Part shown: one piece after another, positions 1 to 13,400 of the stretch
How the letters are laid out: each line of letters opens with the position of its first letter
Position numbering within the stretch: position 1 is the stretch's first letter
Assembly (NCBI GenBank): GCA_950097015.1
Contig: CATNEN010000003.1
Span: 11,499,501 to 11,563,500, forward strand
Length of the DNA stretch: 64,000 bases
Reading direction: 5' to 3'
DNA from: Macrostomum hystrix
Lineage: Eukaryota; Platyhelminthes; Macrostomidae
Notes under the pieces: generated by a model
The model's database searches: none
Seen by the model: only the letters and a program-made list of their open reading frames with translations
Told to the model about the DNA's origin: nothing
Program-made: the position numbers and the translations under genes

Positions 1-680
1 TCCCTTGCTCATCTTCTATTCTCCCCTGCTCATCTTCTATTCTCCCTTGCTCATCTTCTATTCTCCCCTGCTCATCTCCAATTCTCCCCTGCTCATCTCC
101 AATTCTCCCTTGCTCATCTTCTATTCTCCCCCTGCTCATCTTCTATTCTCCCTTGCTCATCTTCTATTCTCCCCTGCTCATCTCCAATTCTCCCTTGCTC
201 ATCTTCTATTCTCCCCTGCTCATCTTCTATTCTCCCTTGCTCATCTTCTATTCTCCCCTGCTCATCTCCAATTCTCCCTTGCTCATCTTCTATTCTCCCC
301 TGCTCATCTCCAATTCTCCCCTGCTCATCTTCTATTCTCCCCTGCTCATCTTCTATTCTCCCTTGCTCATCTTCTATTCTCCCCTGCTCATCTTCTATTC
401 TCCCTTGCTCATCTTCTATTCTCCCTTGCTCATCTTCTATTCTCCCCTGCTCATCTTCTATTCTCCCCTGCTCATCTTCTATTCTCCCCTGCTCATCTTC
501 TATTCTCCCCTGCTCATCTTCTATTCTCCCCTGCTCATCTTCTATTCTCCCCTGCTCATCTTCTATTCTCCCCTGCTCATCTTCTATTCTCCCCTGCTCA
601 TCTCCAATTCTCCCCTGCTCATCTTCTATTCTCCCCTGCTCGTCTTCAATTCTCCCCTGCTTATCTCCAATTTTTCCCCT
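1..680. repeat. 21-bp minisatellite (about 32 copies), continuing left of the window
   Basis: Unit core CTGCTCATCTTCTATTCTCC, with a CTCCAATT variant. The unit is seven codons, so both strands stay open for about 200 codons; I read these as artefacts. It lies in the sdk intron following the TM exon. Confidence 0.95.
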
Positions 681-1107
681 GATGTGAGCACCCCAGTTAC
701 TGCATATCGAGTGCACAATGGATCAGCTAAAGTGCATAGCTGAAATGCACTGCTCAGGCAATGCGGGCAATAAATCAATAATTAACAAGGCTGGAAGGGA
801 AAACAATACAAAAATAACAAACAAAAGTAACACTAGGGCAGCTCTAATTGATGAACTACAACAGTGCAACAAACACAAGCTTGATAATAGCACTACTTGC
901 AGTACTATGCAGACAGTGTAATTAAGTATGTTAAGGACATCAATTTGTACTCATAACCAAAGCACTCACAGCCAAGCATAGGCAATGTGGCGTTACTCTG
1001 CTGAGCTGGAATAACGGACGAATTAGCAAAATGTCCTTAATAGCCCACTACGAGTACAAGTAGAAATGCTGCAAAATGCTAGAGTTGAACAGCAGATTTT
1101 AACTCAC
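681..1107. other. Unique sdk intron sequence
   Basis: AT-rich sequence with short unsupported frames only. It ends at the donor of the TM exon (AC at 1106-1107 on the plus strand). Confidence 0.6.
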
Positions 1108-1444
1108 CGGCATTGTATTGCCTCTTCCTCAGCTTGCTAGATCGTCTCCTGCCAGAGATGTACAGCAGAGTGATGACCAGATTGACTATGATCAGACCGG
1201 CTAGGCCTAGGATGACCAGAAACCACCACTGCTCATAGAATGGGCCCAGGCCAGAGCCAGGAGTGAAGACAAAACGACTCGGTTCGCTTGGTAGGGAGAT
1301 TCCGGCGCTGTTTGCTCCGACAATTCTCATCTGATACGAGCCCGGTGGGGTGAGGCGAGACCACGAGATTTGACAGGCTGTCAATCCGGGCGATTCCAAG
1401 CGCTGCAGACTGCGCCAGGATTGGCCGGAGTCGCGTAGAAGGCC
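1108..1444 (-). CDS. sdk: sdk exon: FN3 13 (end), transmembrane helix, start of cytoplasmic tail
   Basis: The acceptor is CCTCCACCAATCAG|GGC, chosen because it gives phase 0; the donor is AATGCCG|GTGAGT. It encodes the end of FN3 13 (SYQMRIVGANSAGIS), the juxtamembrane FYEQWWFL, a hydrophobic helix (VILGLAGLIIVNLVITLLYI) and a basic stop-transfer SGRRRSSKLRKRQ. FYE-WWFL directly before the membrane is the best single diagnostic of sidekick here. The rest of the cytoplasmic tail is outside the window. Confidence 0.91.
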
Positions 1445-4400
1445 CTGATTGGTGGAGGCGAGGGAGGCTGTGGTCACTGGCACTCTCAGACACTCTATGG
1501 CACTCTCAGACACTCTATGGCACCCTCAGACACTCTATGGCACTCTCAGACACTCTGTGACACTCTCAGACACTCTGGGACACTCTCAGACACTCTATGG
1601 CACTCTCAGACACTCTGGGACACTCTCAGACACTCTGTGACACTCCCAGACACTCTGGGACACTCCCAGACACTCTATAGGCACTCTCAGACACTCTCAG
1701 ACACTCTGGGACACTCTCAGACACTCTATGGCACTCTCAGACACTCTGGGACACTCTCAGACACTCTATGGCACTCTCAGACACTCTGGGACACTCTCAG
1801 ACACTCTGTGACACTCCCAGACACTCTGGGACACTCCCAGACACTCTATAGGCACTCTCAGACACTCTCAGACACTCTGGGACACTCTCAGACACTCTAT
1901 GGCACTCTCAGACACTCTGGGACACTCTCAGACACTCTGTGACACTCCCAGACACTCTGGGACACTCCCAGACACTCTATAGGCACTCTCAGACACTCTA
2001 TGGCACTCTCAGACACTCTATGGCACCCTCAGACACTCTATGGCACTCTCAGACACTCTGTGACACTCTCAGACACTCTGTGACACTCTCAGACACTCTA
2101 TGGCACTCTCAGACACTCTATGGCACTCTCAGACACTCTATGGCACTCTCAGACACTCTATGGCACTCTCAGACACTCTGTGGCACTCTTAGACACTCTG
2201 GGACACTCCCAGACACTCTATAGGCACTCTCAGACACTCTGTGGCACTCTCAGACACTCTGTGACACTCCCAGACACTGTATAGGCACTCTCAGACACTC
2301 TGTGACACTCTCAGACACTCTGTGACACTCTCAGACACTCCCAGACACTCTGTAGGCACTCTCAGACACTCTGTGGCACTCTCAGACACTCTGTAGGCAC
2401 TCTCAGACACTCTGTGGCACTCTCAGACACTCTGTGACACTCCCAGACACTCTATAGGCACTCTCAGACACCCTATCGTCTTCTCATAATCGGCATCGGC
2501 ATGGCACAAAGAATGCCAAGCAGGCCAGCCAATCACCGCTCACCTGCACAACGGTAGCCGAGGTGGCGGCGCTGCCTTCGGGATATCGCCAAGTGAGCGA
2601 AATGCCGCTGTCAGTTTCTGACAGGGTCACAATGACCGGCTGACCGGGTGAACCTGGCACAGGTCCGGTGGTCACATTAATCGCTGTCTCTGGTCCCCAG
2701 CCCCAAACGGTTTGAGTTTGAGCAGCCACCCTGAACTCATAGTACGCCGACTCGGATAGACCAACAGCATCGTAAGTTAACTGCCTGGCATCCAGAAATA
2801 CTTCAACATTGCGCTGTCCTGAACTGACGGGCGTCAGGCGAGTGTAGGCTGCGGATTGAGGCGAGGGATTCGGGGGGGTCAGGTGGCTGGCGAGAGATCC
2901 CATTTTGGGGTGAACCTTTTATAAATATGATTTGGGATACGTGATAACTGCAAAAACGGACCTCAACTCATCTCATCTCACCCTATTTTATTGAAATCTC
3001 ACTTAATCTCACCCAATGCAATGGAATGGATGAAAATCTTATCCTATCTCACAGAAAACTCATTAAAATCTCATCCGATCTCATCGAACTGTCACCCAAA
3101 TGTCAGGAGTTTCTAGCCCAGAGATTAAACATCTCTATAATCAGCGGTAACTCTTTAGTCGACACAAATTGATAATTTTTTATCCCTTGGCAATCAAAGA
3201 TCAATAGTCTATGGCCAAACTCTAATCAGCTTTAAATCAGGCAAGAAATCAAGTCAAACAATTATAGCTGTCAACACGAATCGAGACCTCGATGAGCCAT
3301 GGATGCGGAAGCTTCCAATAAACCTCGGCTTCTCATGAGAACTTATCGCCTACAATGGGAACGATTGCAAGAGTTCAACCTGCCAGCTGGCTGCGTGTGC
3401 ACCTCATTGAGTGTCAATCCGGTCATGGGCGAGATCATGTTCGCCTGCCGCAATCGTGGACTGTTGCACTACGCCTGGAACAAAGAATTCGGAGTTGTGT
3501 ACGCCGACAAGCCGTGTCGCATCAGCTATGAAGGTCGGTGACGAAACGCGAATCTAAAAGTACACGACTATAAAAAAGTGTACATGCAGTGTACATCCTT
3601 TTAACTTTTCTCTCCTACTGTTCCCACCTCACTCCGCGTCTCTGATTGGCTGCGGCAAGCTCAAGCGTTATGGGGAGGGGCAGATCCAGCCAGCCAATCA
3701 GGCGTAGGCTGCTACGGCTTGGCAGACATACATCAGGTCTCGTCTCGCTGTCTTATTTTACAGTAGAAAGAATACGGGGTATTTCAATACTCACTGGCCT
3801 ATTTCACGATAGCTCCCAACAGAACGATTGGTTGAATATACTCCCGTGTTCATTCTACTTTTAACCGCAGATTGGGGCAATGTTCGCCTAGTAAAATGCG
3901 AGCAAGAGAGCGGAGCCTACGCCGTTGTCAATGACAAAACAATAGCCCTAGTAACGCTGGGCTATCAGCGCTCGGCTCCGTCGTCAGCGCAGGCCATCAA
4001 GACTGCCAACAACGCATCGAAACCTGGAGCGGAAATGCTGTCACACATAGCGGCAAGGTATTGTCATTTAGCCAAGCCAGAAGACCAGCATCATCACGAA
4101 GCAGCTCAGAACGACTCAGTCAGGTCAGAAGATGGACCGCACAGACAAGCGAATCAGAATCATCAGGAGGCGGAGCAGGGCACGGCAGCCGATGTCAGCG
4201 GAGGCGGTGCCGGATTGGTCGACTGCGTCGACTTTGAAAGCGAACGCTGCTCAGTTGGCAAAGTGCGCGATGTTGCCATAGATACGGAGAACGAGAGGAT
4301 CTACCTGTTGTACAAGGACAGGCTGTGTCGCAGACTATATCCAGATATGAGAAGCTACAGTGATGCAGCACCATGCCAGTCTGTAAACAGATGCATCGGC

Positions 4401-7400
4401 AGTGAGCTGGTCTGTCTGGCGCAGAGCAGGCGTATTTTGTACCTGCTTAATAAATCAGGCGATGTTAGAATTCGACTCAAATTAGAGAGAATGACATCGG
4501 CAACGCTAGACCAGCTAGCTTGGAAAACCGTTGGAGAACGGCTGACAAGACTCGTGCCAGGGAAATCAGAGGCCACGACTATCTATGGCGAAATCGCCAA
4601 GAAGCTTCAGTGAGTGCCCCGTCTATGAATGTGGAATGCTTGGACACACTTTGAGTAGAGATTGTAGGGCTGTGGGATGCTTGGACACACTTTGAGTAGA
4701 GATTGTAGGGCTGTGGAATGCTTGGACACACTTTGAGTAGAGATTGTAGGGCTGTGGAATGCTTGGACACACTTTGAGTAGAGATTGTAGGGCTGTGGAA
4801 TGCTTGGACACACTTTGAGTAGAGATTGTAGGGTATCAATTCCCAAGTAGTGTATCAAATGTTAAATAGGCGAGCGAATACTAGATCCTAGATGATGACC
4901 AAATTTATGATAGAGGATCAAATCCCAAATAGGGAATCAAATGTAAAATAGGGGATCAAATGCCGAATAGGGGATCAAATCCCAAATAGGGGATCAAATG
5001 CCAAATAGGGGAACAAATCCCAAATAGGGGATCAAATGTCAAATAGGGGATCAAATGTCAATATGGGATCAAAAAATCCCAAAGAGGGGATCAAATGCAA
5101 ATAGGGGATGCAATCCCAAATAGGGGATCAAATGCCAAATAGGGGATCAAATGCCAAATAGGGGATCCAATCCCAAATAGGGGATCAAATGTCAAATAGG
5201 GGATCAAATGTCAATATGGGATCAAAAAATCCCAAAGAGGGGATCAAATGCAAATAGGGGATGCAATCCCAAATAGGGGATCAAATGCCAAATAGGGGAT
5301 CAAATGCCAAATAGGGGAACAAATCCCAAATAGGGGATCAAATGCCAAATAGGGGATCAAATGCCAAATAGGGGAACAAATCCCAAATAGGGGATCAAAT
5401 GCCAAATAGGGGATCAAATGCCGAATAGGGGATCCAATCCCAAATAGGGGATCAAATGTCAATATGGGATCAAAATATCCCAAATATGGGATCAAATGTC
5501 AAATTAGTGATCAAATTTCAAATAGGGGATCAAATGTCAAAAAAGGCAATCGAATGCCAGATTATCGAATCCCGAAAATCTCGGACAAAAGCCCATGATG
5601 AAATCCCGAATCCAAATCTGCGCCTGCAGCCCAGCCATCCATGGTCAATCGTTGAGCTACCCAGCATCTGTCAGTTCTGACTCGGCCACATCCAAAATGT
5701 CTGTCTGCTTAGCAACAATCGATGCCAAACTGTCTGGCATTCCGAGGGCGCATCGACCGTCAGCATCTTCGCAAATCCCTGACACCCTGGCTGCCAAGCG
5801 GCAGCTCCAACTGCAAGCCGATCGAGGCCTCAGCTTTACAACAGACGCCATTGGCAAGGCTAGTAACACTGTAACAACGGTTGCTAAGGACGCGGAAGTG
5901 AGGGAACTGCCAGAGCTAGCTGGCGCTTGCGTAGATACTGAACGGGATATTTTATTCGCCTCGACTGGGGAACCAAAAATCTATGCTTTGTGGCTGCTCA
6001 ATCCAGTGGAAAGTGAACTGAACGATTCAAAACTAACAGCTAAAACTGACTGGTGGCTTGAGGACTCAAAGATTGATCTGAGCGGCCCGCCGCCTGCCCG
6101 ACCGTTTGTTGCTGGCCCGATTGCGTGCGCTTCAACCGGCGGTAGACGGGCCGGCTTTCTCTACGCTGTCGATAGGCAAGACTGTCGACGAGTGCTTGTA
6201 ATTCGCTACACTGTCGAACCATGCATTGGAGCTGTTGGCTCCAGCCAATGAGCTGGCAGAAACTCGGATGGAATTCGAACTCGCGACTGCTCCGTCACAG
6301 CCGACTGATTCTCCAAGAAGATTCTCCCCCCGTTCTTACCTGTGATTCTCCCTTGAGATTCTTACCTGTGATTCTCCCTTGAGATTCTTACCTGTGATTC
6401 TCCCTTGAGATTCTTACCTACGATTCTCCCTTGAGATTCTTACCTATGATTCTACCCTGAGATTCTTACCTATGATTCTACCTTGAGATTCTTACCTGTG
6501 ATTCCCCTGAGATTCTTACCTACGATTCTCCCTTGAGATTCTTACCTGTGATTCCCCTGAGATTCTTACCTGTGATTCCCCTGAGATTCTTACCTACGAT
6601 TCTCCCTTGAGATTCTTACCTACGATTCTCCCTTGAGATTCTTACCTATGATTCTCCCTTGAGATTCTTACCTATGATTCTCCCTTGAGATTCTTACCTA
6701 TGATTCTACCCTGAGATTCTTACCTGTGATTCTACCCTGAGATTCTTACCTGTGATTCTACCCTGAGATTCTTACCTATGATTATCCCTTGAGATTCTTA
6801 CCTATGATTCTACCCTGAGATTCTTACCTGTGATTATCCCTTGAGATTCTTACCTATGATTCTACCCTGAGATTCTTACCTACAATTCTCCCTTGAGATT
6901 CTTACCTATGATTCTCCCTTGAGATTCTTACCTGTGATTCCCCTGAGATTCTTACCTGTGATTATCCCTTGAGATTCTTACCTATGATTCTACCCTGAGA
7001 TTCTTACCTACGATTCTCCCTTGAGATTCTTACCTGTGATTCCCCTGAGATTCTTACCTGTGATTATCCCTTGAGATTCTTACCTATGATTCTACCCTGA
7101 GATTCTTACCTACGATTCTCCCTTGAGATTCTTACCTACGATTCTCCCTTGAGATTCTTACCTACGATTCTCCCTTGAGATTCTTACCTATGATTCTCCC
7201 TTGAGATTCTTACCTATGATTCTCCCTTGAGATTCTTACCTATGATTCTACCCTGAGATTCTTACCTGTGATTCTACCCTGAGATTCTTACCTGTGATTC
7301 TACCCTGAGATTCTTACCTATGATTATCCCTTGAGATTCTTACCTATGGTTCTCCCCTGAGATTCTTACCTACGATTCTCCCTTGAGATTCTTACCTATG

Positions 7401-10400
7401 ATTCTACCCTGAGATTCTTACCTATGATTCTACCCTGAGATTCTTACCTATGATTCTACCCTGAGATTCTTACCTACGATTCTCCCTTGAGATTCTTACC
7501 TGTGATTCCCCTGAGATTCTTACCTACGATTCTCCCTTGAGATTCTTACCTGTGATTCCCCTGAGATTCTTACCTACGATTCTCCCTTGAGATTCTTACC
7601 TGTGATTCCCCTGAGATTCTTACCTGTGATTATCCCTTGGGATTCTTACCTACGATTCTCCCTTGAGATTCTTACCTGTGATTCCCCTGAGATTCTTACC
7701 TGTGATTATCCCTTGGGATTCTTACCTATGATTCTACCCTGAGATTCTTACCTGTGATTCCCCTGAGATTCTTACCTGTGATTATCCCTTGGGATTCTTA
7801 CCTATGATTCTACCCTGAGATTCTTACCTGTGATTCTCCCTAGTAATACTCCCCTATCCCCTGTAGCTATTACCTGTAATTCTCGCCTGTGATATGTTTC
7901 CGGCTTTAATTAATTCTAAAGTTAAAACAACTTTACTATAACTGATACTATTAGTATAACAACAAGAATATGCAATATAAAAGTTAAACTTGCCAGCAAA
8001 CACTGAGAGAAAATAATATAATACCACTATGACCAATTCTTCCCAAAGCGCTAATTACTGGATTAGAGATAAGAAAACTAAAGCCCTCTCACCCAGTCGA
8101 TATCGAGTCACATTGCCATTCGGTTCGATAGGAGCAGACCAGACTGCCGTAGCTTCAGTCGGAGTGACGTGGACAGCTCGCAGACCGGACACCATACCCG
8201 GCGGTCCGTCGCTGGTGACTACTCGAGTCTCCGTTGAATTGGGCCCTTCGCCAGCCGGATTGAAAGCAGCCGCTGTCACAGCGTAGACAGAGTACAGTCG
8301 CAGACGATCAATTGACGAAGCCGATTTTCCGCCGGCTACCGCGACGCTGCCAGTGTCCATGTCGGCGGCGGCTGCGGTGGCGGCTTCTCGTCGACGTCTG
8401 CCGGAGCCGACTGGGGCGACTTCGGCTGGCGAACCAAGACGGCGATAATACAGACGATAGCCTAGTAGGACACCGTTCTGTTGGTCCTTGGCCGGAGCGG
8501 TCCAGTTGCAGTAGATCTGCAGTTGCAGTAGATGGAGACAATTAGTGACGAGACTGGTGTAATGACCGATGGCTATGACTAAAGACTGTGGTGTAATGAC
8601 CGATGGCTATGACTAAAGACTGTGGTGTAATGACTGATGGCAATCACCAGAGACTATGGTGTAATGACCGATGGCAATCACCAGAGACTATGGTGTAATG
8701 ACCGATGCTATCACCAGAGACTATAGTGTAATGACCGATGGATATGACCAGAGACTATAGTGTAATGACCGATGGATATGACCAGAGACTGTGGTGTAAT
8801 GACCGATGGATATGACCAGAGACTATAGTGTAATGACCGATGGATATGACCAGAGACTATAGTGCAATGACCGATGGATTTGACCAGAGACTATAGTGTA
8901 ATGACCGATGGATATGACCAGAGACTATAGTGTAATGACCGATGGATATGACCAGAGACTATAGTGCAATGACCGATTGATATGACCAGAGACTATAGTG
9001 AAATGACCGATGGATATGACCAGAGACTATAGTGTAATGACCGATGGATATGACCAGAGACTATGGTGTAATGACCGATGGCTACGACCAAAGACTGTCG
9101 TAAAATGACCGATGGTTATGACCAAAGACAATATATAACAGTTATATATTCTCTGTGGCTATGAACAAAAACTGTGGTAATAATAACCTAAGACTTTGAT
9201 GTAATGACCGATGGCAATGACAAAATACTATAGTGTAATGACCACAGACTATGGAGGTAATGACCAAAGACTATTGGTATAATGACCAAAGATTACGGTG
9301 CAATGATTAAAGTCTATGGTGTAAGCGAAAACTACTGTGGTGGTAACGCCCAAAGAATATGACTGAAATGACCAAAGAACTTAGGAGGAAATGACTCAAT
9401 ACTGTCGTGGAAATGATCAAAGATCAGGGTGCTAATGATTAAAGGCTTTAGTAGTAATCACAAAATGATTTGGTAGTCATAATCAGTATGACTAGCTGAT
9501 TTTATAAGAAACACCACTGATTCGGCCATTTAGACTTTGTGCTAAGGCCAAGCTGTATGATTAAAGATGCAGCTACAAAAAATAGATGTAAATCTTGCGC
9601 TACTCATAGTAGAGCAAATTACACAAAGTGCATTACCTGAGCACCGCCAATGGCTAGGCACTGCAGTGAACTGGGCGGAGCTGTAGGTACTGCTTCTCCA
9701 ACGTAGACCAACTGCAAGCGACTAGACCTAGGCGCCTGGCCATAGTTACTAACAGCCAATAGGGACACTTCGTAATAGATTCCTCTGGTTAGATTGCCAA
9801 CTAGAGCTCTGCTAGTTCCGGATGCGGAATCGGCCGATAAATCCACACTTGTCGAAGCTCCGACATCGCCAATTCTCGGATTAAACTGCACCCGAATCAG
9901 TCGATTGGCGCTAGTGCAGCTGAGTCCGCAACGCCAGCTAGAACTCAGCAACGGAGTCCAGTCCACTCGCACAGTGGTTGGATCCAAGGGCGTCAATTTC
10001 AAGCCTTCTGGCGATGCCGCCGGAGGACCCGGTCTGGTAGCTTCGACTAGCGAAGCTGCTGACCAATCGCTAGGACCGACATCGTTAGTTGCCAGCACTT
10101 GAAATACGTAACTAGTGGCCGGCTGTAGTCCGGTGACGGTGGCCGAAGTGCCGTGACTTGCCAGACGGGTCATCGTCCAATTTGTTGACGCCAACGACGA
10201 AAACGGCGGCTGAGGCATCACCAGCAGCGTGTAGTTTCTGATTGGCCCATAGTTGGTCGCTTTTGGGGTCCAGCTGATGTCGATTGACGTGTCGGTTGTC
10301 TGAAAGATCGGATAAGCCTGAGTGTTATTTCCCCCATTTCTGAGATAAGTTTATGAATGATAAGACCTGAAGATGTGATAAGTGCCTGAAGGACAAGACC

Positions 10401-13400
10401 TGAAAATGTGAGAAGTGCCTGAAGGACAAGACCTGAGGATGTGAGAAGTGACTGAAGGATAAGACCTGAGGATGTGATAAGTGCCTGAAGGACACAATCT
10501 GAGGATGTGATAAGTACCTGAAGGACAAGACCTGAGGATGTGATAAGTGTCTGAAGGACAAGACCTGAGGATGTGAGAAGTGACTGAAGGATAAGACCTG
10601 AGGATGTGATAAGTGCCTGAAGGACACAATCTGAGGATGTGATAAGTACCTGAAGGACAAGACCTGAGGATGTGATAAGTACCTGAAGGACAAGACCTGA
10701 GGATGTAAAAATTGCCTGAAGGACACGACCTGAAGGATGTGATAAAGGTCAAAGACACGACCTGAAGGATGTGATAAGTACCTGAAGGACACAACATGAG
10801 GATGTGATAAGTACCTGAAGGACACAACCTGAGGATGTGATAAGTACCTGAAGGACACAACATGAGGATGTGATAAGTACCTGAAGGACACAACCTGAGG
10901 ATGTGATAAGTACCTGAAGGACACAACATGAGGATGTGATAAGTGTCTGAAGGACACGACCTGAGGATGTGATAAGTGTCTGAAGGACACGACCTGAGGA
11001 CGTGATAAGTGTCTGAAGGACACGAACTGAAGCCTGTGATAAGGGTCAAAGACACGACCTGAAGGATGAAGAAGAAACTAGTGAAGCTATCTGATTTAAA
11101 TTTTACGATCTTACATAAAAATAAGATAAAATTGCCTCACCATACTACTAATTATTAACGGCCTAGTAGGCGCTTCGGGACGCATTCTCGCGGGAAATAT
11201 TTGCACGCTAGCATTGGCGTACGGTCCGACACCTTTGGCATTGACAGCCGCCACCTGTACAAGGTACTGAGACTCAGCTAATAGGCCAGTTAGAACACGG
11301 CTGAGCTGTGTACCGGGTACTGACAAATCAGTAACTGAGCCGCCAGATTCTAAGCCAAATCGAAGGCTCCAACTAGACACACTGGCTGATCCCGGATAGG
11401 TTGGCGGCAACCAGCCAATCGTAGCACTGTCCGCTGTCACGTGACTACAATAGATTAGTTTCGGCGCATCAGCTGGTATGCCCTCTTCAGTCAGAACCAG
11501 CAGAGGTACAGCTGTGGATGGACCTTCGCCTTGTCTAGTGACAGCGGATACAGAGAATGCATACAGAGTGTAGGGCATCAGGTTGGCGATATTCACAGAG
11601 TAGGAGGCGCCACCGCCAATGGGAGAAGTCGGCGCAATGCTCATAGAGCCGCTCGACTGTGTCTGATTCCAACGAACAATATAAGCTAATATAATTCCAT
11701 TAGCCTGTTCAACTGACAAAGGATCAAACACTAGTCCAACACTAGTTGAACTCTTGATTCTTAAGGCCAAGTTACTAGGAGGAGCTGACGGCACTGAATC
11801 CCATGTGACGGCGGTGACAGTTCCAGTGACAGCGGATCCAGCGGGATTACTGGCTGTCAGTTGTACATCATAGACTGTGAATGGCAACAGATTGTCCAAT
11901 AGTCGATAACTGGCGCCGGCGTCGGTGACAAATACCTCGGCGAATTTCTCGCTGCTATTTCGGCGCCAATAACGAATTGAATAACCGGACGGTTCGCCAT
12001 TCCACTGACTGGATTCTAGAGGCATCCATCGGACACTGACGGATCTGGCGTCGACAACGCGAACTGTCAGATTAGCCGGAGCTGAGGATGGAGCAGCTTG
12101 CAGAGTGTTGAACCAGTTGCTAGGCAAAGACACGTTTGATAGGCCGCGTATATTTTGTACAGACAGGCGAACACGATAGCGAGTGTACGGCGATAGGCTT
12201 GTTAGGCTTATTCTGTTTGTAATTGAAGCTGAACCAGGAATGCTTACTAGGCGTTGCCATGGCGACGCTTCATTTTGTACCTGATTCAAATAGCGAGATG
12301 GTTGGGAAAAGCTAAATTTATATTACAGGTTTGATATTGATTGCTATGGCGGTAATGACCCTACACCTTGATCCTGTGGATCTAGTAAGATGGTAATGTC
12401 CCTACCCCTTTAACCTGTGGATCTAGTAAGATGGTAATGTCCCTACCCCTTTAACCTGTGGATCTAGTAAGATGGTAATGTCCCTACCCCTTTAACCTGA
12501 GGATCTAGTAAGATGGTAATGTCCCTACCCCTTTAACCTGAGAATCTGGTAAGATGGTAATGACCCTACAACTTTAAACTGAGAATCTGGTAAGATGGTA
12601 ATGACCCTACAACTTTAAACTGAGAATCTGGTAAGATGGTAATGTCCCTACCCCTTTAACCTGAGAATCTGGTAAGATGGTAATGACCCTACAACTTTAA
12701 CCTGAGGATCTAGTAGGACGGTAATGATTACTGACCTGAGCATCCACAATCCAAGCTGAGATTGATGCTCTGCCATCATAGCCAGGTATGAACTGAACCA
12801 AAGCGGATGCTGAGTCCACATTTGACACGGTGAGCATTGTTGGCGGCTGTGGCAGCTCCGGCGGTACCCCAGTTACCATGCCCTCAATTCGCGCCGGACC
12901 CCAGCCAATGACGGTGGCAGCGGCAATGCCAATCTCGTAGCGAGTCTGATGAACCAGGTCCAAGATGAGATAGCCAGTGGCATTGGCTGGCAGGGGAATC
13001 GAGACATTGCCTACAGCACTGGTCGGAGGGGCAGAGGAAGAAGCATTCACAACCGGTTTGTACCAGATTAGATAGCCCGTGATTATGCCGTTCGGTTCGG
13101 CCGGCGGGCGCCAGGAGAGGCGAACCTAAGAAGTGGAAAAGGAGAGACGATATGTATCGAAAAATGTATGAAGAACATAAATCTACAACATACAGTTTTA
13201 GGAATCGGTTATTATGAATAATGAACTAACGCATCAATTTTACCGATATGTTTAAAAATATATCATAATAATTTAAGGATACAATGTTGCCAAGGTAAGC
13301 AACATATACACATGATTTGCCGATATTTATCGAAAAATACCAACGATAAATTGAAGCTACCGCATGTTTTAATCGGAAAATGGACAAGAATGGACTCCCG

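Noticed and set aside
5..743. Long overlapping open frames on both strands (about 200 codons) at the left end
   Set aside because: They are created by a 21-bp repeat without stop codons. Peptides simply repeat the unit and there is no unique coding sequence.
8308..8545. Arg/Ser-rich 77-codon frames on both strands
   Set aside because: These are other-frame readings of the GC-rich sdk exon 8093-8516, whose true frame restores FN3 11 and 12.
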